64,000 bases of DNA from Chenopodium formosanum (lineage: Eukaryota > Streptophyta > Magnoliopsida > Caryophyllales > Amaranthaceae), in assembly GCA_024500155.1 (NCBI GenBank), contig CM044869.1, forward strand, positions 30,626,501 to 30,690,500, given 5' to 3'. Both the position numbers and the translations under genes were made by a program. Numbering within the stretch: the stretch's first letter is position 1; each line of letters begins with the position of its first letter. Of the stretch, positions 1-11,493 are shown one piece after another. The notes beneath the pieces are model-generated. The model did not search any database. It was given only the letters and a program-made list of their open reading frames with translations, and was not told the origin of the DNA.

Positions 1-111
1 AACATATCTCATCCCCAAGAAACAATAACATTTCAACAGAGGGCCAAAGGGAGGTCGACATAGAACTCCCTAAGAGAAAGTCAGAATGGACCCGTAGCAC
101 GTAGTCAGAAT

Positions 112-2596
112 CTATGGGAGCCTTAGGAGGTATTTCCTTAGCACAAGGCGACATAGCATTTGAAGAGGCTTGACGTCAAAAATCTTAACCTCTGATTCCT
201 CATAAGTAATTTGTTTCTTCTTCTTGGCAGCTTGCTCCAACATCTCGTCGAAAGGCATAGTAGTCCTCTTGGTGTTACCAGATTGAGTTTCTGAAAAAAG
301 AAGATGCATGCCAAAGAATTAAAGTAACACAGGCAAAACAAAAGCAAAGCACGATTGAACACGGGGAAATTAGGTCGTTGACTAATCTCCTCAAGGCCAA
401 AGAAAATTTATTATAATCCTAAACTAACCCCTAAACAAGTCTAGTGGTAAGTTTGGAGTCGAACCACAAGGAACAATAATGTTAGATTGTTCTCGATCTA
501 ATGCTTAAGCTACGCCAAAATCGGTTTACGGATAGTGGACACTATACCTACAGTAACACACATATAAAGAACAAAATATTATAAAGTCTATTAGGGGCAA
601 AGGTCCACCTTGAACAATTAACAAGTTAATGAGAATCCATTTGATAATCAATCATGCAAAGAAAGAATTAAAATTAGAATTAATTACACTCAACAGTAAT
701 CTCTCAAATTCCTAGCCTAGATCCCTCATTGACTAGGTGCATAGAAGAAATTTACCTAAAATGAAATCAAATAATTCAATTCCAATTCACAATCCCTTGT
801 AAAACTAGAACTAATATGCAATTAAGTTTGCTATCATGGGAGATTAATCCAATATAAAACAAACAACATGCCATCATCAATTTTATCAATTTAATTACAC
901 AATTGTCATCAAATTTATCACAAATAACTCAATTAACCATTACAAAGCTTCACTAAACACCTAGTAGAAGGAAATGTACTCAAACATGATTAACAAAGTA
1001 ATTAAAGAAAGCATAAAGAGAAAAGAGAGTAAGAATTCTCATTAATATAAGATGGAGATCTTCAAATCATCAAATTCCTCCTTTGATTATCCGAAATCCA
1101 TGAAAACCATTGTGTTTCTCACTTTCTCTCTAAAAACCTAAAACTAATCTAAAAACTACTGAAAAATAAATTCCTCTCTCTAAAATGAGCAAAAAATCTC
1201 ATTATACCCCTTACTAAATTACCTAGGAAGCTCCGTAAAAAGTCGAGCAGCCCGCATAGGAGCGGGCACTCCAAAGTTAGTGCATGGGCGCTCCTAGTTG
1301 CAGCAGTGAGAGGCAGAATCATTCAAGACGGTGTAGAGGGGGCGCTCCTCATAGGATGCGCGCTCGCTCCTATCGGATTGGGCGAACAACTCAGCTTCAA
1401 ATGAACATATCTCTCACGTTTTACATCTGAATTGGGCATATGGCGTGTGGTTGGAATGCCCTCGAGATAAGCTTTCATCTCCAATTGGAACCACCACAAA
1501 ATTTTTTTAGATAAAAAGATATAGGCGTTTATAGTTCGATCTTTGCAAATCAAGTGCACATTTCTTCATTACTTGTTCTTTTATGTTTTATATTTCTTCA
1601 ATCTTGAGCAATGAACTTATCCAAGTATTCCTAAACATAAGAATAAACCAATAAATTTTAATCTAATGCCATACGCAACCAAATTATGGAAGAAAAGCCA
1701 AAATTGAGCAATAACGACATTTCACACGCAAACACAACAAATTTACTAAAACATTATTAAATCCAAGTAAAAAGACATTAAAACAATAAAAAAACTAACT
1801 AGAAACTCCTAAAACATAGTGACGTATTTAGCACTTATCAACGACCCACTTACCAGAAGCCATTTACTGCTCATCGCCCTCTTCCTCTTCAACATCTTCA
1901 ACGATGACAGGGAGCACAAAGGTTCAATCCTCCTTAGCTATGCTCAAGATAGCTTCTACCTTGTGTAGACTCTTCTTCCCAGGAGTTACAATAGAAGCAT
2001 CGATCTCTACAACAAAACAAGCCATAAGAACACACGTACAAAGCTGAAGCAAAGAAGTGACTAGAGATACAAAAAATACCTCCGTCGCGCCATCCACAAC
2101 GGATCCATATAGCGTCTTCGCCCAACGACTTTCTGTCTAAAAACAAGTAGCGCGACTTCCATCCACGATCATTTACTTTTCCTGCCCTCTCAACCAAAGC
2201 AGGAGGCCCTCTCTTTAGCTCTAAGGTACACCTATTCTTCTTAGTGATTTGCAATTTATAAGCATGAACTAAATCTGACAGGTCAAAAGGGTCACTCCAA
2301 TTGTTGATCACTTTTTCAAGGACATGAGCTATCCTCCAAAATTGGAGCATCACTTGCCCTAGGCTTACATCTAGAATGCCCATCAAAGATTGGGACAAAG
2401 GACCAGACAAGAAGGTGTACCACAGCTTATTAAAAGGGTATTAGTACATCACGATGTGCCCCGCAGGGTAGTTTTCCGGCCTCTCCTCCTCAGAAGGTAC
2501 CTGCACTACAGAACATTCCGGCATTCTTGCCAAAGCAACAAAGGAGGGTACATCCTCTTCCACAAAATCACTTGGAGGGTTGTCATTGTCAGCCAT
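112..2596 (-). pseudogene. antisense ORF of Tat-like element L, spliced and broken
   Basis: This is read on the minus strand from ATG at 2596. Exon 1 (2596-2080) encodes an acidic start and then a block with GPLSQSLMGILDVSLG, FWRIAHVLEK, WSDPFDLSDL and VNDRGWKSRYLF, resembling the gag-like proteins found in antisense ORFs of plant gypsy elements (family resemblance from memory, function unknown). Candidate introns are 2079-2007 (GTATTT...TTGTAG) and 1853-291 (GTAAGT...TTTTCAG); the first joins in phase. Exon 2 is 2006-1854, exon 3 starts at 290. Defects are TAA at 2443-2441 (codon 52) and TGA at 1926-1924, so the true end may be at the TGA and exon 3 is uncertain. Solo LTR D lies inside the second intron. 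The gene lies just 5' of a probable + strand LTR (23,877 onward), as in Tat-1. Confidence 0.55.
356..1840 (-). mobile_element. solo LTR 'D', Athila-like family
   Basis: This 1,485-bp stretch is related to A, B, C and E in this window. Read on the minus strand it starts TGATAAGTGC (copy A starts TGATGAGTGT) and ends near CAACGACCTA. It is flanked by ACGAT (351-355) and ACGAC (1841-1845), a target duplication with one mismatch. No internal sequence or second LTR is present, so it is a solo LTR. It contains a GC-rich patch at about 1230-1375. It sits inside the last intron of the antisense ORF of element L. The small ORF at 1323-1559 is not credible as a gene. Confidence 0.75.
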
Positions 2597-2860
2597 GTCT
2601 CCTACAACCTTAATTTCCCTTTTTTCCAAAACCCTAAATGAAAACCTAGTTTTTTTAGGCTAATTCGACTTGATGACGTAAGCTAACCACATAATTAAAA
2701 GGAAATTGAAAGCAAAAACGAGAAATTACATGTCAAAAGTTGGTTGGGATTTGAAAGTTTTTTCCAAAAGCTTGAAGCACAAAGATAATTCAAAGAATTA
2801 AATTGGGGATTTCTCAGAGAGAGACTTCGAAAGAGTGTGGAAGTGGAAAAGGGGGGCGCA

Positions 2861-2868
2861 TTTATTTA
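2861..2868 (-). promoter_or_regulatory. candidate antisense TATA box, element L
   Basis: The minus strand reads ATAAATAA here, about 270 bp upstream of the antisense ORF start at 2596. When the inserted Copia-1 element is removed it lies about 115 bp from the proposed L LTR start, close to the spacing of the antisense TATA boxes in Tat-1 (129 bp) and Tat-3 (133 bp). Confidence 0.4.
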
Positions 2869-2955
2869 TGCAGCAGGTCGTAGAGAAGTTATTGCAGTTG
2901 GATATAATTTTTAGTGGGATAATGGGAAGTTAGAATTATTCCCATGTGTTGCCCA

Positions 2956-4230
2956 TGTTGGGGTTCGGTGAGTTCGACTCACCGCGAAAACAAACCAAAA
3001 AATAAGACCGCACTCGCAATAAATAAAATCATAAACTTAATTAACTTAATGACAAAATTAAGATAATAATTATATCTTTGACGCGTGCTTCGCCCAACCT
3101 CGAGGGGGTCTTACTTTGAAAGCTAGCCTCGAAAATACGACGACCTCCAACGGAAGTCCACCCACAACTCGAACACCGACTAGGTCCAATGCCTTGGAGT
3201 TAGCAAGGCCCGACTGAAACCTGAGTAATTGAGTTCAAAGGTTTTCACAATGGTGATGCCTTTTTGAAATCTTGAGTTTAAAGGTTTTCACTACTAGTGA
3301 TGTCTTTTCCAAATCTTACTCAAGTGCTTTTCCCAGTACCCCAAGTTGGGTATTTATAGGGAAATGTAATAGTGTGAAAAACTCTCCCATCAATGTGGGA
3401 GAATTTGTTTTTCTCATTTTATTTTAAAGCTAAAATAAAATTAATAATCAAAGTAGTAATAAATCAACAAGTGGCAAGATCATAAGGAAGAGTAGGTGAG
3501 GACCATTTGGAGGAGGGGGGGGGACCAAACTTGCCCCCTACTCTAGCTCTCATAACCGGCCACCTCTACTCCTAGCCCTCCCATTAGCTTCGGCCATGTG
3601 GCAATTCACTTAGGCACCCATGGCACCCTTGTAAGTTGCCACGGTGCTGCTGTGATGCTTCGGCCCAGCACACCACGCACCCAAATGTGTGGGCTTCTGG
3701 TGCCTCAGCCTAGCAAGCCACGCATCAAGTGTGCGGGCTGCTAGCTACCGTATGCTAGCAAAGCCACGCACACTAGTGCGGGCTGCTAGCTGCGGTATGC
3801 TAGCCTAGCCCCGCACTCGGTGCGGGCTTCTAGCATTTATCGCGCCCCTAGAACTCGGTTTTCCAATGCTAGGGGTATTTTTGTCATTGTTGATTTATTA
3901 TTATTTTCACGTCTCGTCTTTTACTATTTTCGACTCGACTTACGACGCTTGGTTTCGACGCTACAAGCTCGAATTTCCGACGTCTAAATATTAATTACTC
4001 GGTCGACTTATTTATCAATTCGTCGCTTCGGCTCGTTAGTTTCTTGGGTGTGACCCGAAGGGTTTGGTCAAGATTAAGCTGTAATATTAATTATGCATAA
4101 ATATTACTGATCGGAAGCGACCTTTACCCAGGCATTCCGATCACTTGACCTCACTGAAAAATTTGCTTTTTAATAATTCCGAATCCCCTATCGGAATAAT
4201 ACACTTGTTCGAAGGACACTATTCCTTTCA
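2956..4230 (-). repeat. Copia-1 3' LTR
   Basis: It begins TGTTGGGGTTCGG and ends TTCCTTTCA in window orientation (TG...CA). The adjoining 4231-4241, read on the minus strand, is the purine-rich AAGTGGGAGAT, a polypurine tract just inside a 3' LTR. A TATA box on the minus strand (CTATAAATACCC) lies near 3349-3360, and a GC-rich patch with a 46-bp tandem repeat lies upstream of it at about 3540-3850. Confidence 0.92.
3669..3834. repeat. about 46-bp tandem repeat in Copia-1 LTR
   Basis: About 3.5 diverged units start near 3669, 3717, 3763 and 3808. Each has the form CCACGCAC..GTGCGGGCT followed by TGCTAGC, and the last complete core is the hairpin CCGCAC-TCG-GTGCGG. The same block is present in the other LTR (about 23,290-23,455) with substitutions, so it is part of the LTR and not a later local expansion. 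Confidence 0.75.
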
Positions 4231-5057
4231 ATCTCCCACTTGTCCTTCCGGACAAGTGTTCTTTCAGTGTATAGCCCTTTTCCTATGTCGCTTAATGCCT
4301 CTTCATGCACTATAAGGTAAGATTAATTTGTCATCCTTATTGCGTCCAGAAGTGTTTCTCAATTTTGAGTCCGACTGTCAATAAACAGATGATTTCTAAA
4401 ATCAATTCGAGCTCGGCCAGGCATTTTACAGTCTCGCTCTACGACAGGCTGGTAAACAACAAGGACATCTTCCTTACTTTAGTAGGGGGACATTTCCAGT
4501 CTTGTAATGTAGCTTTTCTTACAGAGAGGACCTAGCCACCTGAGTGATGCCGTTATAATCCCCTATTACGGCAGACGTTTGACAATCATCAAAGCGGACT
4601 AGTACTCAAACAAGAAAGCTCACAATACTCATGGTCAAGGAAAAAGGTTCAGATAGCAATAATGAGAAGTATACTTATGACGATTTTTAATCTCTTAAGT
4701 ATTCTCATAGGTCGATCCAATATGGTTCTAAACCACTACCTGTGGAAATGATTTATGACGATCATGTCCTTGTAGCACAAGAAACGGTGCTATAATCTAA
4801 ACTACACACTAATCTCAAATGGACATTAATCGTCCATCGTTTAAATGACCTCGATTAGGGATAATTTTCGATTATAATATTCAATGTTCACTTAATAGGT
4901 GTTTCCTTACCAAGACTGGTCTTGATACCTTATTTTGAATATTCCAAGAATCGAATGGACTCATTATTTAATTCTAAACCACAATTAAATAATCAACGGA
5001 GTGATTTAAATCGCATGAAAAGTTATAATGCTTTACATTAAAATTGTCCAAAATTAA
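4231..5057 (-). other. Copia-1 non-coding region between pol and 3' LTR
   Basis: No credible ORF is present. The stretch is clearly related to 48,059-48,895 and 53,612-54,350 in the two other Copia copies, for example around the shared words CATACTTATGACGATTTTTAA and GGTGCTATAA. Conservation of about 800 non-coding bases across three copies shows that it belongs to the element. Confidence 0.75.
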
Positions 5058-7989
5058 TTAAAACACTAAAAATAAGCTGAATAGTTTATATGCAGTTGTG
5101 CTTTGCTTAGCACTCTTCCAACTAAACGCTCCTCCATTGAGACAGAATATGTACCAAGACTGTGACTTGAAGTTGTCTTTGTTTGTTTGGAAGCTTGTGT
5201 CGGTATAACCCTCAACAACTAATTCATCTCTGCCACCATAGACCAGGAATTTATCCTTGTTCCTTTTCAGGTACTTTAGGATATTCTTAGCCGCATTCCA
5301 ATGCGCCTCTCCTGGGTCTGATTGGTATCGACTCGTAGCACTCAAGGCATACGATACATCTGGCCTAGTACATATCATGGCATACATGATCGATCCAATT
5401 AGCGAAACATATGGAATTTGAGTCATCCTTTCTTGCTTATCAGGTGTCTTTGGACACTGCTTCTTGCTTAGGGTTATGCCATGAGACATGGGTAGGTGAC
5501 CTCTCTTGGCCCCTTCCATTTGGAAACGAGCTAGTACCTTATCAATATAAGTACTTTAACTCAATCCTATCATCCTTTTTGATCTATCCCTATAGATCTT
5601 GATGCCTAGTATGTACTGAGCCTCTCCCAAGTCTTTCATTGAGAAACATTTTCCGAGCCAAGCCTTTATAGACTCTAATAATGGAATGGTGTTTTAAATG
5701 AGTAATATGTCATCGACATATAAGACTAGGAAGGCGATGTCACTCCCACTAACCTTCTTGTAAACACAAGACTCATCTAGATTCTTGATAAAACCAAACT
5801 TACTTATGGCTTCATCGAATCGCAGATTCCAACTTCTGCTTGCTTGCTTTAATCCATAAATGGACTTCTTAAGCTTACATACCTTTCCAGCGTTGTTTTT
5901 GTCAACAAAACCTTCAGGCTGTGTCATATACACAGTTTCTTCCAAAATACCATTTAGGAAGGCGGTTTTGACATCCATATGCCATATTTCATAATTGTAA
6001 TATGCAGCAGTCACTAGGAGAATCCGAACGGATTTGAGCATTGCGATTGGAGAAAAGGTTTCATCGTAATCAATACCATGAACTTATCTATAACCTTTTG
6101 CTACTAATCTAGCTTTGTAAATGAATACATTTCCATCTTTGTCGGTTTTCAACTTGAAAATCCACCTACATCCGATAGGTGTGTAACCTTCGGGTAAGTC
6201 AACCAAGTCCCAGATTTGATTTTCAAACATGGAATCCATTTCAGATCTCATGGCCTCTTGCCACTTAGCAGAGTCAGTGCTTGCCATCGCTTGCTTGTAG
6301 GTTGCCGGTTCATCTCCATCCATGATCATGATGTCTTGATTCTCGGTTAATACAAAACCAAGATATCTATCAGGTTGAGATCTCGGCCTCTAAGACCTAT
6401 GTAGAGTAATGGACTGAGCATTTGCATCGTCGGTTCGACTTTGCATATTTTGATCACTTTGACTTTTGTCAACAAATGTTGTTTGATCACCTTGACTATC
6501 ATTATGACTTTGTTGCTCATCCTCAAGTACTTCGTCGAGTTCGATTTTACTCCCACTTGTCATTTTGGAAAGGTGCTCCTTCTCCAAAAGGACACCATCG
6601 CGAGCAACAAACACTTTGTTCTCCGATTTGTTGTAGAAGTAATACCCTTTGGTTTCTTTTGGGTAGCCCACAAAGTAAACCTTGTCAGATTTGGGATGAA
6701 GTTTGTCAGAAATCAAATTCTTGACATATGCTTCGCATCCCCATATCTTTAGAACAGATAACCTAGGAGGTTTCTTCGTCCATAACTCGTATGGAGTCTT
6801 TTCTACTGCTTTTGATGGAGCACGGTTCAGTGTTAGTGCCGCAGTTAGAAGTGTGTGTCCCCAGAAAGAGATAGGAAGATCACTAAGACCCATTGTTGAT
6901 CGTACCATGTCTAACAAGGTTCGATTTCTCCTTTCGGATATTTCGCTCCATTGTGGAGTTCCTGGAGGTGTCAATTCTGAAAGTATACCCTTTTCTTTCA
7001 GATGGTCATTGAATTCTTTGCTCAAGTATTCACCACCTCGATCTAATCAAAGGGCTTTTATTTTCTTGCCAAGCTAATTTTCAACTTCATTTTGAAATTC
7101 ATTGAATTTCTCAAACAATTCAGATTTGTGCGACATAAGGTAGACATATCCATATCTACTATAGTCGTCTGTGAAGGTGATAAAATATCGATGGTCGTTC
7201 CTTGTGGTTGTGCTCATTGGTTCACATACATCGGTGTGTATTAGACTTAATAAGTCACCTGCTCTTTCTCCCAACTTGGAGAATGACTGCTTTATCATCT
7301 TGCCTAATAAACATCCTTCGCAGTTCTCAAAAGATTCTAAATCAAAAGAGTCAAGAACGCCTTCTTGTAGAAGCTTCTTAATACATTTGATGTTAATGTG
7401 GCCAAGACGACAATGCCACAAGTAAGTTTGATTTGACTCTGTGGTCTTAGCTCTTTTGGTAGTATTATTCACATTATAAACTTGTTTGTCTAAAGAAAGA
7501 ACAGAAAGACCATTTTCAGAATGTGCAATACCATATAAAACACTATCGAGATAAAACGAACATTCATTGTCTTTTACTCAAAATTCAAAACCTTTGGCGT
7601 CCAACGCCGAAATTGAAATAATGTTTTTCTTAATGTTGGGAACATAGTAATAACTTTCAAGTTCCAAAACAAGCCTAGAGGGAAAAGACAAACTGAGAGT
7701 TCCTACGAATAAGGCTGCAATTCTAGCTCCATTGCCGACCCAGAGTTCAACCTCTCCCTTCGCTAGCTTCCTAACGTTCCTTAGACCCTGAGAATTGGAA
7801 CAAAGGTGTGAGCCACATCCGGTATCTAATACCCATGATGTTGAGCTAGTGAAGTTTAAGTCTATAATGAATATACCTGATTTAGAAGCAACAGTTCCGT
7901 TCTTCTTATCTTCCTTGAATTTAAGGCAATCTCTTTTCCAATGTCCCTTCTTCTTACAATAGAAGCATTCGGAATCAGATTTAGAAGAT
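5058..7989 (-). pseudogene. Copia-1 pol (gag end, protease, integrase, RT, RNase H)
   Basis: On the minus strand from 7989: the CCHC zinc knuckle CFYCKKKGHWKRDC (about 7926-7970), protease core DTGCGSHLC (about 7803-7830), the pre-integrase and zinc region (WHCRLGH...CEGCLLGK, 7300-7430), the integrase core (HTDVCEP, SERRNRT), reverse transcriptase (MDVKTAFLNG, YVDDILL near 5705-5720) and the start of RNase H (GYTDTSFQTNKD, near 5190). Stops or frameshifts break it near 7574, 7071, 7050, 6390, 6088 and 5694. RNase H ends abruptly at 5058, missing about 118 residues that are present in the copy at 54,353-54,709. Gag sequence continues across Tat-1 at 19,202. Confidence 0.92.
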
Positions 7990-8177
7990 GCTACTGTTTG
8001 GGGTATTTTTACCTTAAACGCTTGGACCAATGAGGGCCCGCCACGTGTCAGAGGCTGGCAAGTCACCTCTGACCAAACCCCAGCTGACACGTGGCACTCC
8101 CGGATCAATTCTCAGAATTGCGGCCTTCAAGGGCCCAATTCCCCAAATCTGCACTTTTACGGCGCAGCCCACCTGCC

Positions 8178-8196
8178 CTAGGTCAGAATGACCTAG
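8178..8196. repeat. dyad CTAGGTCA-GAA-TGACCTAG in Tat-1 LTR
   Basis: This perfect 8-bp inverted repeat with a 3-bp spacer lies 25 bp before the TATA box. The 3' LTR copy has one change (TAACCTAG), and the Tat-3 LTR keeps shorter arms CTAGG...CCTAG at 63,118-63,136. It could be a transcription-factor site; that is inference. Confidence 0.5.
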
Positions 8197-8221
8197 TGGA
8201 GGGCACTTTTCCCCATGACCC

Positions 8222-8229
8222 TATAAATA
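8222..8229 (+). promoter_or_regulatory. Tat-1 LTR TATA box (5' copy)
   Basis: TATAAATA within CCCTATAAATAGGG. The same site is in the 3' LTR at 18,928-18,935. Its position in the middle of the LTR suits the U3/R boundary and sense transcription of gag-pol. Confidence 0.75.
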
Positions 8230-8492
8230 GGGAGATATTCCCCCATTTTGGGGGCAATTCACAATCATTTATTACATCCATTTTCTCTCACATCAGAGAA
8301 TATCTGAGCTTGGAATCCAAGCAGATCCCCACCTTAAATTCCGCACTTTTTATCCTTTTTCAAGTTTCTAACTTGATCGTAGGAGGCGGAGCTCCACCCA
8401 ACTGGAGTCTCCGTTGATTTTGTAGGTATAGAGCCAGTCGGACCAGTCTTCGAGTTGTAACTCTCCCGAGGGACAAAAACACCCAAAATATT

Positions 8493-8510
8493 TGGCGCCG
8501 TCTGTGGGGA
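8493..8510 (+). other. Tat-1 primer binding site
   Basis: TGGCGCCGTCTGTGGGGA starts 3 bp after the 5' LTR. The first eight bases fit the 3' end of tRNA-Asp as used by many plant Tat/Athila elements, and the middle does not match that tRNA well, so the tRNA assignment is tentative. Confidence 0.7.
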
Positions 8511-8522
8511 GAGTACCTCAAG

Positions 8523-10349
8523 ATGGTTCAAGATTCTGTACCGATTCCTAACTCTACTACTCTGCAGCCGGTTACCCAACTAGGTAACCATGATAATGTT
8601 CAACCGGTTATTCAACCGAGTAGCTTTGGAATTCCTCGGCTTTATTCCCAGCCTCAGCCGGAGGTCTTTACTGAGGAAGAAGAGGATGATGATGATGATG
8701 ATGATGTGGAGACCTATACAACCAGGGATGGCTCTCTCATCTCAAAGTCCATACGTTCCTAGGATCAGTTGGAACGCAATGAAGACCAAGTGGGTCCGAG
8801 CAGGCGGCCCCCCTGGGCGGCCAGAAGGGGAAACCCAGAAGGCCAGAGGAGAAGCTCCGGTCACCCAGGATGAGCTCATGAAATTCATGAACTCCTTCAA
8901 GGGTGAAATCTAGGAGATGATCAACGAGAGCAAGGCTGGCTCTAGCAAGGGCCAGCTGGCTAAAAAGACTCCCTCTGTCGGGAGGAAGAAGCCAGTCAGG
9001 GACAGGCAGCCAACTCCTCATCCCAAGGAGAAGGCAGCCGCAAAACTTGACTTGGCTAAAATTCTGTTGCCCCATAGGCAGCCCCGGCAATAACAGCCGG
9101 AGGCCAACAAGACGTCTTCCTTCGACGCTCGACATATCATTGATCGAAGGAGACAGCAGCAGTTGTCTAAGTCAGCTTCTACATCAAGCTTTCCAGACAG
9201 CTTCAGAGAAACTTCTAGAAGGAACTCACTATCCTTGAATGAGAGTCGAACAGGCGGCAAGACCGTCAACACCGAACCTTAACTCATGATAGGGTCTATG
9301 CCATACGCACCCCAGGCGCAGCATGGGCAATATGGCCTCCAATTTATGTAGCTACCCCCAATCGGAGGTCAGGCGGCATACAACAATGTCCAGCCACTAG
9401 ACTGGCAGCTCTGGCTGTTGAAGCTTGGTGAACAGCCTTCTGCGTTTGCCAAGAATATAACCGAGGTGGCCTAGCCGGCCAATGTTAAGAATGTGTTGGT
9501 GGGTACTTATGATGGTACCACTAACCCTGAAGACCACCTGATGGCATACACCAACCTTATGTGTTTATAGGGTTGGGACGATGCCACCTGGTGTCGTTGT
9601 TTTCCGGCTACATTGAAGGGCATTGCCCAACAATGGTTTAGCAACTTGCCAGCCGGATCCATTGATTGCTTCAAGAAGCTAGCCTTCTTGTTTGCCACCA
9701 ACTTCTCAATGAACATCCCTGCTAAGAAAACAAGTTTAGACTTGAGCACAATTAAGCATGGAGAGAGAGAAGGGCTATGCTCATATGTTAGGCGGTTCAA
9801 CCTGATTAGAATCCAAATCCAGGGGCTGTCTGACGAGGTAGCATTTACAGACTTCTTTAAGGGTCTGAGAGACGGGTTGAACTTCAAGTTCAACCTTGTT
9901 AGAAAAGGGGCATTTACGCTGCAGGTGGCCCTGAGGGAGGCGGAAATCTATATTCAAGCAACCGACCTCTGCACGCCTGGCAGCCATTCGGACTCCAGGA
10001 AGTCCGACAAGGAAAAAGAGAGCTGGTCTGCTCTGTCGGCAAAGAAAAAAGAAGAGAGAAAGAAAAGAAAAGAAGTCTGGGCGGTCAGTGATTTTAAGAC
10101 GTCGTCCTAGAAGAAGAAAAAAGAGTTTAAACTGTACGTTCCCCGATACGAGTTTAACAAAGACTGCAACTCCATCCTCATGGAGGTAAAGGACCGGCTG
10201 TCTATTGAGAAGCCGAATCCAATGAAGAGTTTCGTCCAGTCACGGAACAAGAACAAATACTGCCAATTCTATGAGGAAGTTGGCCATGACACCAACGACT
10301 GCTTCAGTCTTCAGCGGGCGTTGGACCGTCTGGCTGACAAGGGATGTTG
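8523..10349 (+). pseudogene. Tat-1 gag
   Basis: The capsid-type polyprotein starts at ATG 8523. An acidic tract coded by a (GAT)n run (8685-8708) is followed by a frameshift near 8745, after which the frame continues to 10,349. The capsid core lies at 9613-9960 (GIAQQWFSNLP, YVRRFNLIR, FFKGLRDGL). A basic linker and a zinc-knuckle-like CQFYEEVGHDTNDC follow near 10,258-10,300; a Tyr stands where relatives usually have His. At least five in-frame TAG/TAA codons interrupt it (for example at 9568-9570 before GWDDATW), and several look like CAG/CAA to TAG/TAA changes. It would have formed the virus-like particle. Confidence 0.85.
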
Positions 10350-11195
10350 AAGTCCTACATTTCTAAGTCCCCAGTCGGGGCAAAGAAGAAGAATAAGGGT
10401 CAGTCCTCCAAGACAACCCACCAGCCTACTAGTAGCTCGGATACCGGTAAGGATCCGGTCTACACTATAAAAGGCGGATTCTCATGTGGTGGCCCTACCA
10501 TCCGGGGCACCAAAAGCCATCTTCGAAAGATGGACAAGGATGATGACGAGCAGGCGTCTGCCAGTTCCACCTTCCCAGATGTCCTCATTACTGAGAAGGA
10601 CAGAGGTAGCGTCCGTCGTCCGCATGACGACCTGGTCGTCATTAAATGTAAGGTCGCCAACCAATTAGTTGGACGCATCCTTATTGACACCGGCAGCTCG
10701 TCGGACATCATCAGCCTCCGGTGCTTGCAGAAGCTGAAATACAACTCCAGCAACATGCATCCGGTCACCCACCCCTTGGTTGGTTTTGGGGGTGGAATGG
10801 TCTACCCAGCCGGAAGAATTGACTTACCCATCCGGCTGGGAGAGAAAGGCCAGGGACGACATATTGTCATCAGATTCTTGGTCGTTGAGGAGTTGATCGC
10901 CTACAACATTATTCTTGGCAGGCCAACCCTCAATGAAGCCAAGGCGGTAATCATCCCGTCTCTCATGCTCATCAAGTATGAGCGGGATGATGGCTCTGTT
11001 GGTTTCCTGAACGGGGATCAGAAGACGGCCCGAGATTGCTACCTCTCAGCCGTCAAAGATACTGTGGCCGCAGACGGCCAAGGGAAGGAGCCAATAGACC
11101 TTGACAATGTCAAGGATGCCAGTCCACCCCCACCAGCAGCCGAAAAGAAAAGGAAAGCTGCACAGCTGGTGGAGGTGAAAAAAGAAAAAAAATAA
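10344..11195 (+). CDS. Tat-1 aspartic protease segment
   Basis: An open frame of 283 codons in a different frame from gag, probably joined to gag in the original polyprotein (an indel lies near 10,345). The protease core is VGRILIDTGSSSDIISL at residues about 110-126, with the later NIILGRPTLNEAKAV at about 187-201 matching the second conserved block of gypsy proteases. The C-terminal 40 residues are Lys/Glu-rich. The frame is intact, but the neighbouring genes are broken and no independent start is likely: this is a polyprotein fragment. Confidence 0.85.
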   Translation: MLKSYISKSPVGAKKKNKGQSSKTTHQPTSSSDTGKDPVYTIKGGFSCGGPTIRGTKSHLRKMDKDDDEQASASSTFPDVLITEKDRGSVRRPHDDLVVIKCKVANQLVGRILIDTGSSSDIISLRCLQKLKYNSSNMHPVTHPLVGFGGGMVYPAGRIDLPIRLGEKGQGRHIVIRFLVVEELIAYNIILGRPTLNEAKAVIIPSLMLIKYERDDGSVGFLNGDQKTARDCYLSAVKDTVAADGQGKEPIDLDNVKDASPPPPAAEKKRKAAQLVEVKKEKK

Positions 11196-11493
11196 CAATA
11201 ACTGACCGGTGAACGGTCAGAGGAGCTCCGTCCCCAACCGGCTGGTGAAAGTATTGATCTTGCTCTGGATGACAGCCGTCCAGAGCGAACTGTAAAGGTA
11301 GGGACGGTTGCTCATGCTGTTTTGGGTGCAGATTTGCACCTTCTGCTGAAAGAATTCAAAGACATTTTTGTCTTTGAAGTGGAAAAGATGCCTGGCATCA
11401 GCCCGGATCTCGCTGTCCACAAACTCGCCGTAAATCCATGAATGAAGCCCATCCGGCAAAAGAAAAGAAATCACAGCGAGGAAAAAATGTCAG

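Larger units (their letters stand above)
7995..8490 (+). repeat. Tat-1 5' LTR
   Basis: It starts TGTTTGGGGT and ends AAAATA, where the 3' LTR has the canonical AAAACA. It holds TATAAATA at 8222-8229 and an 8-bp dyad just upstream (8178-8196). The 3' LTR is 1 bp shorter. Confidence 0.95.
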
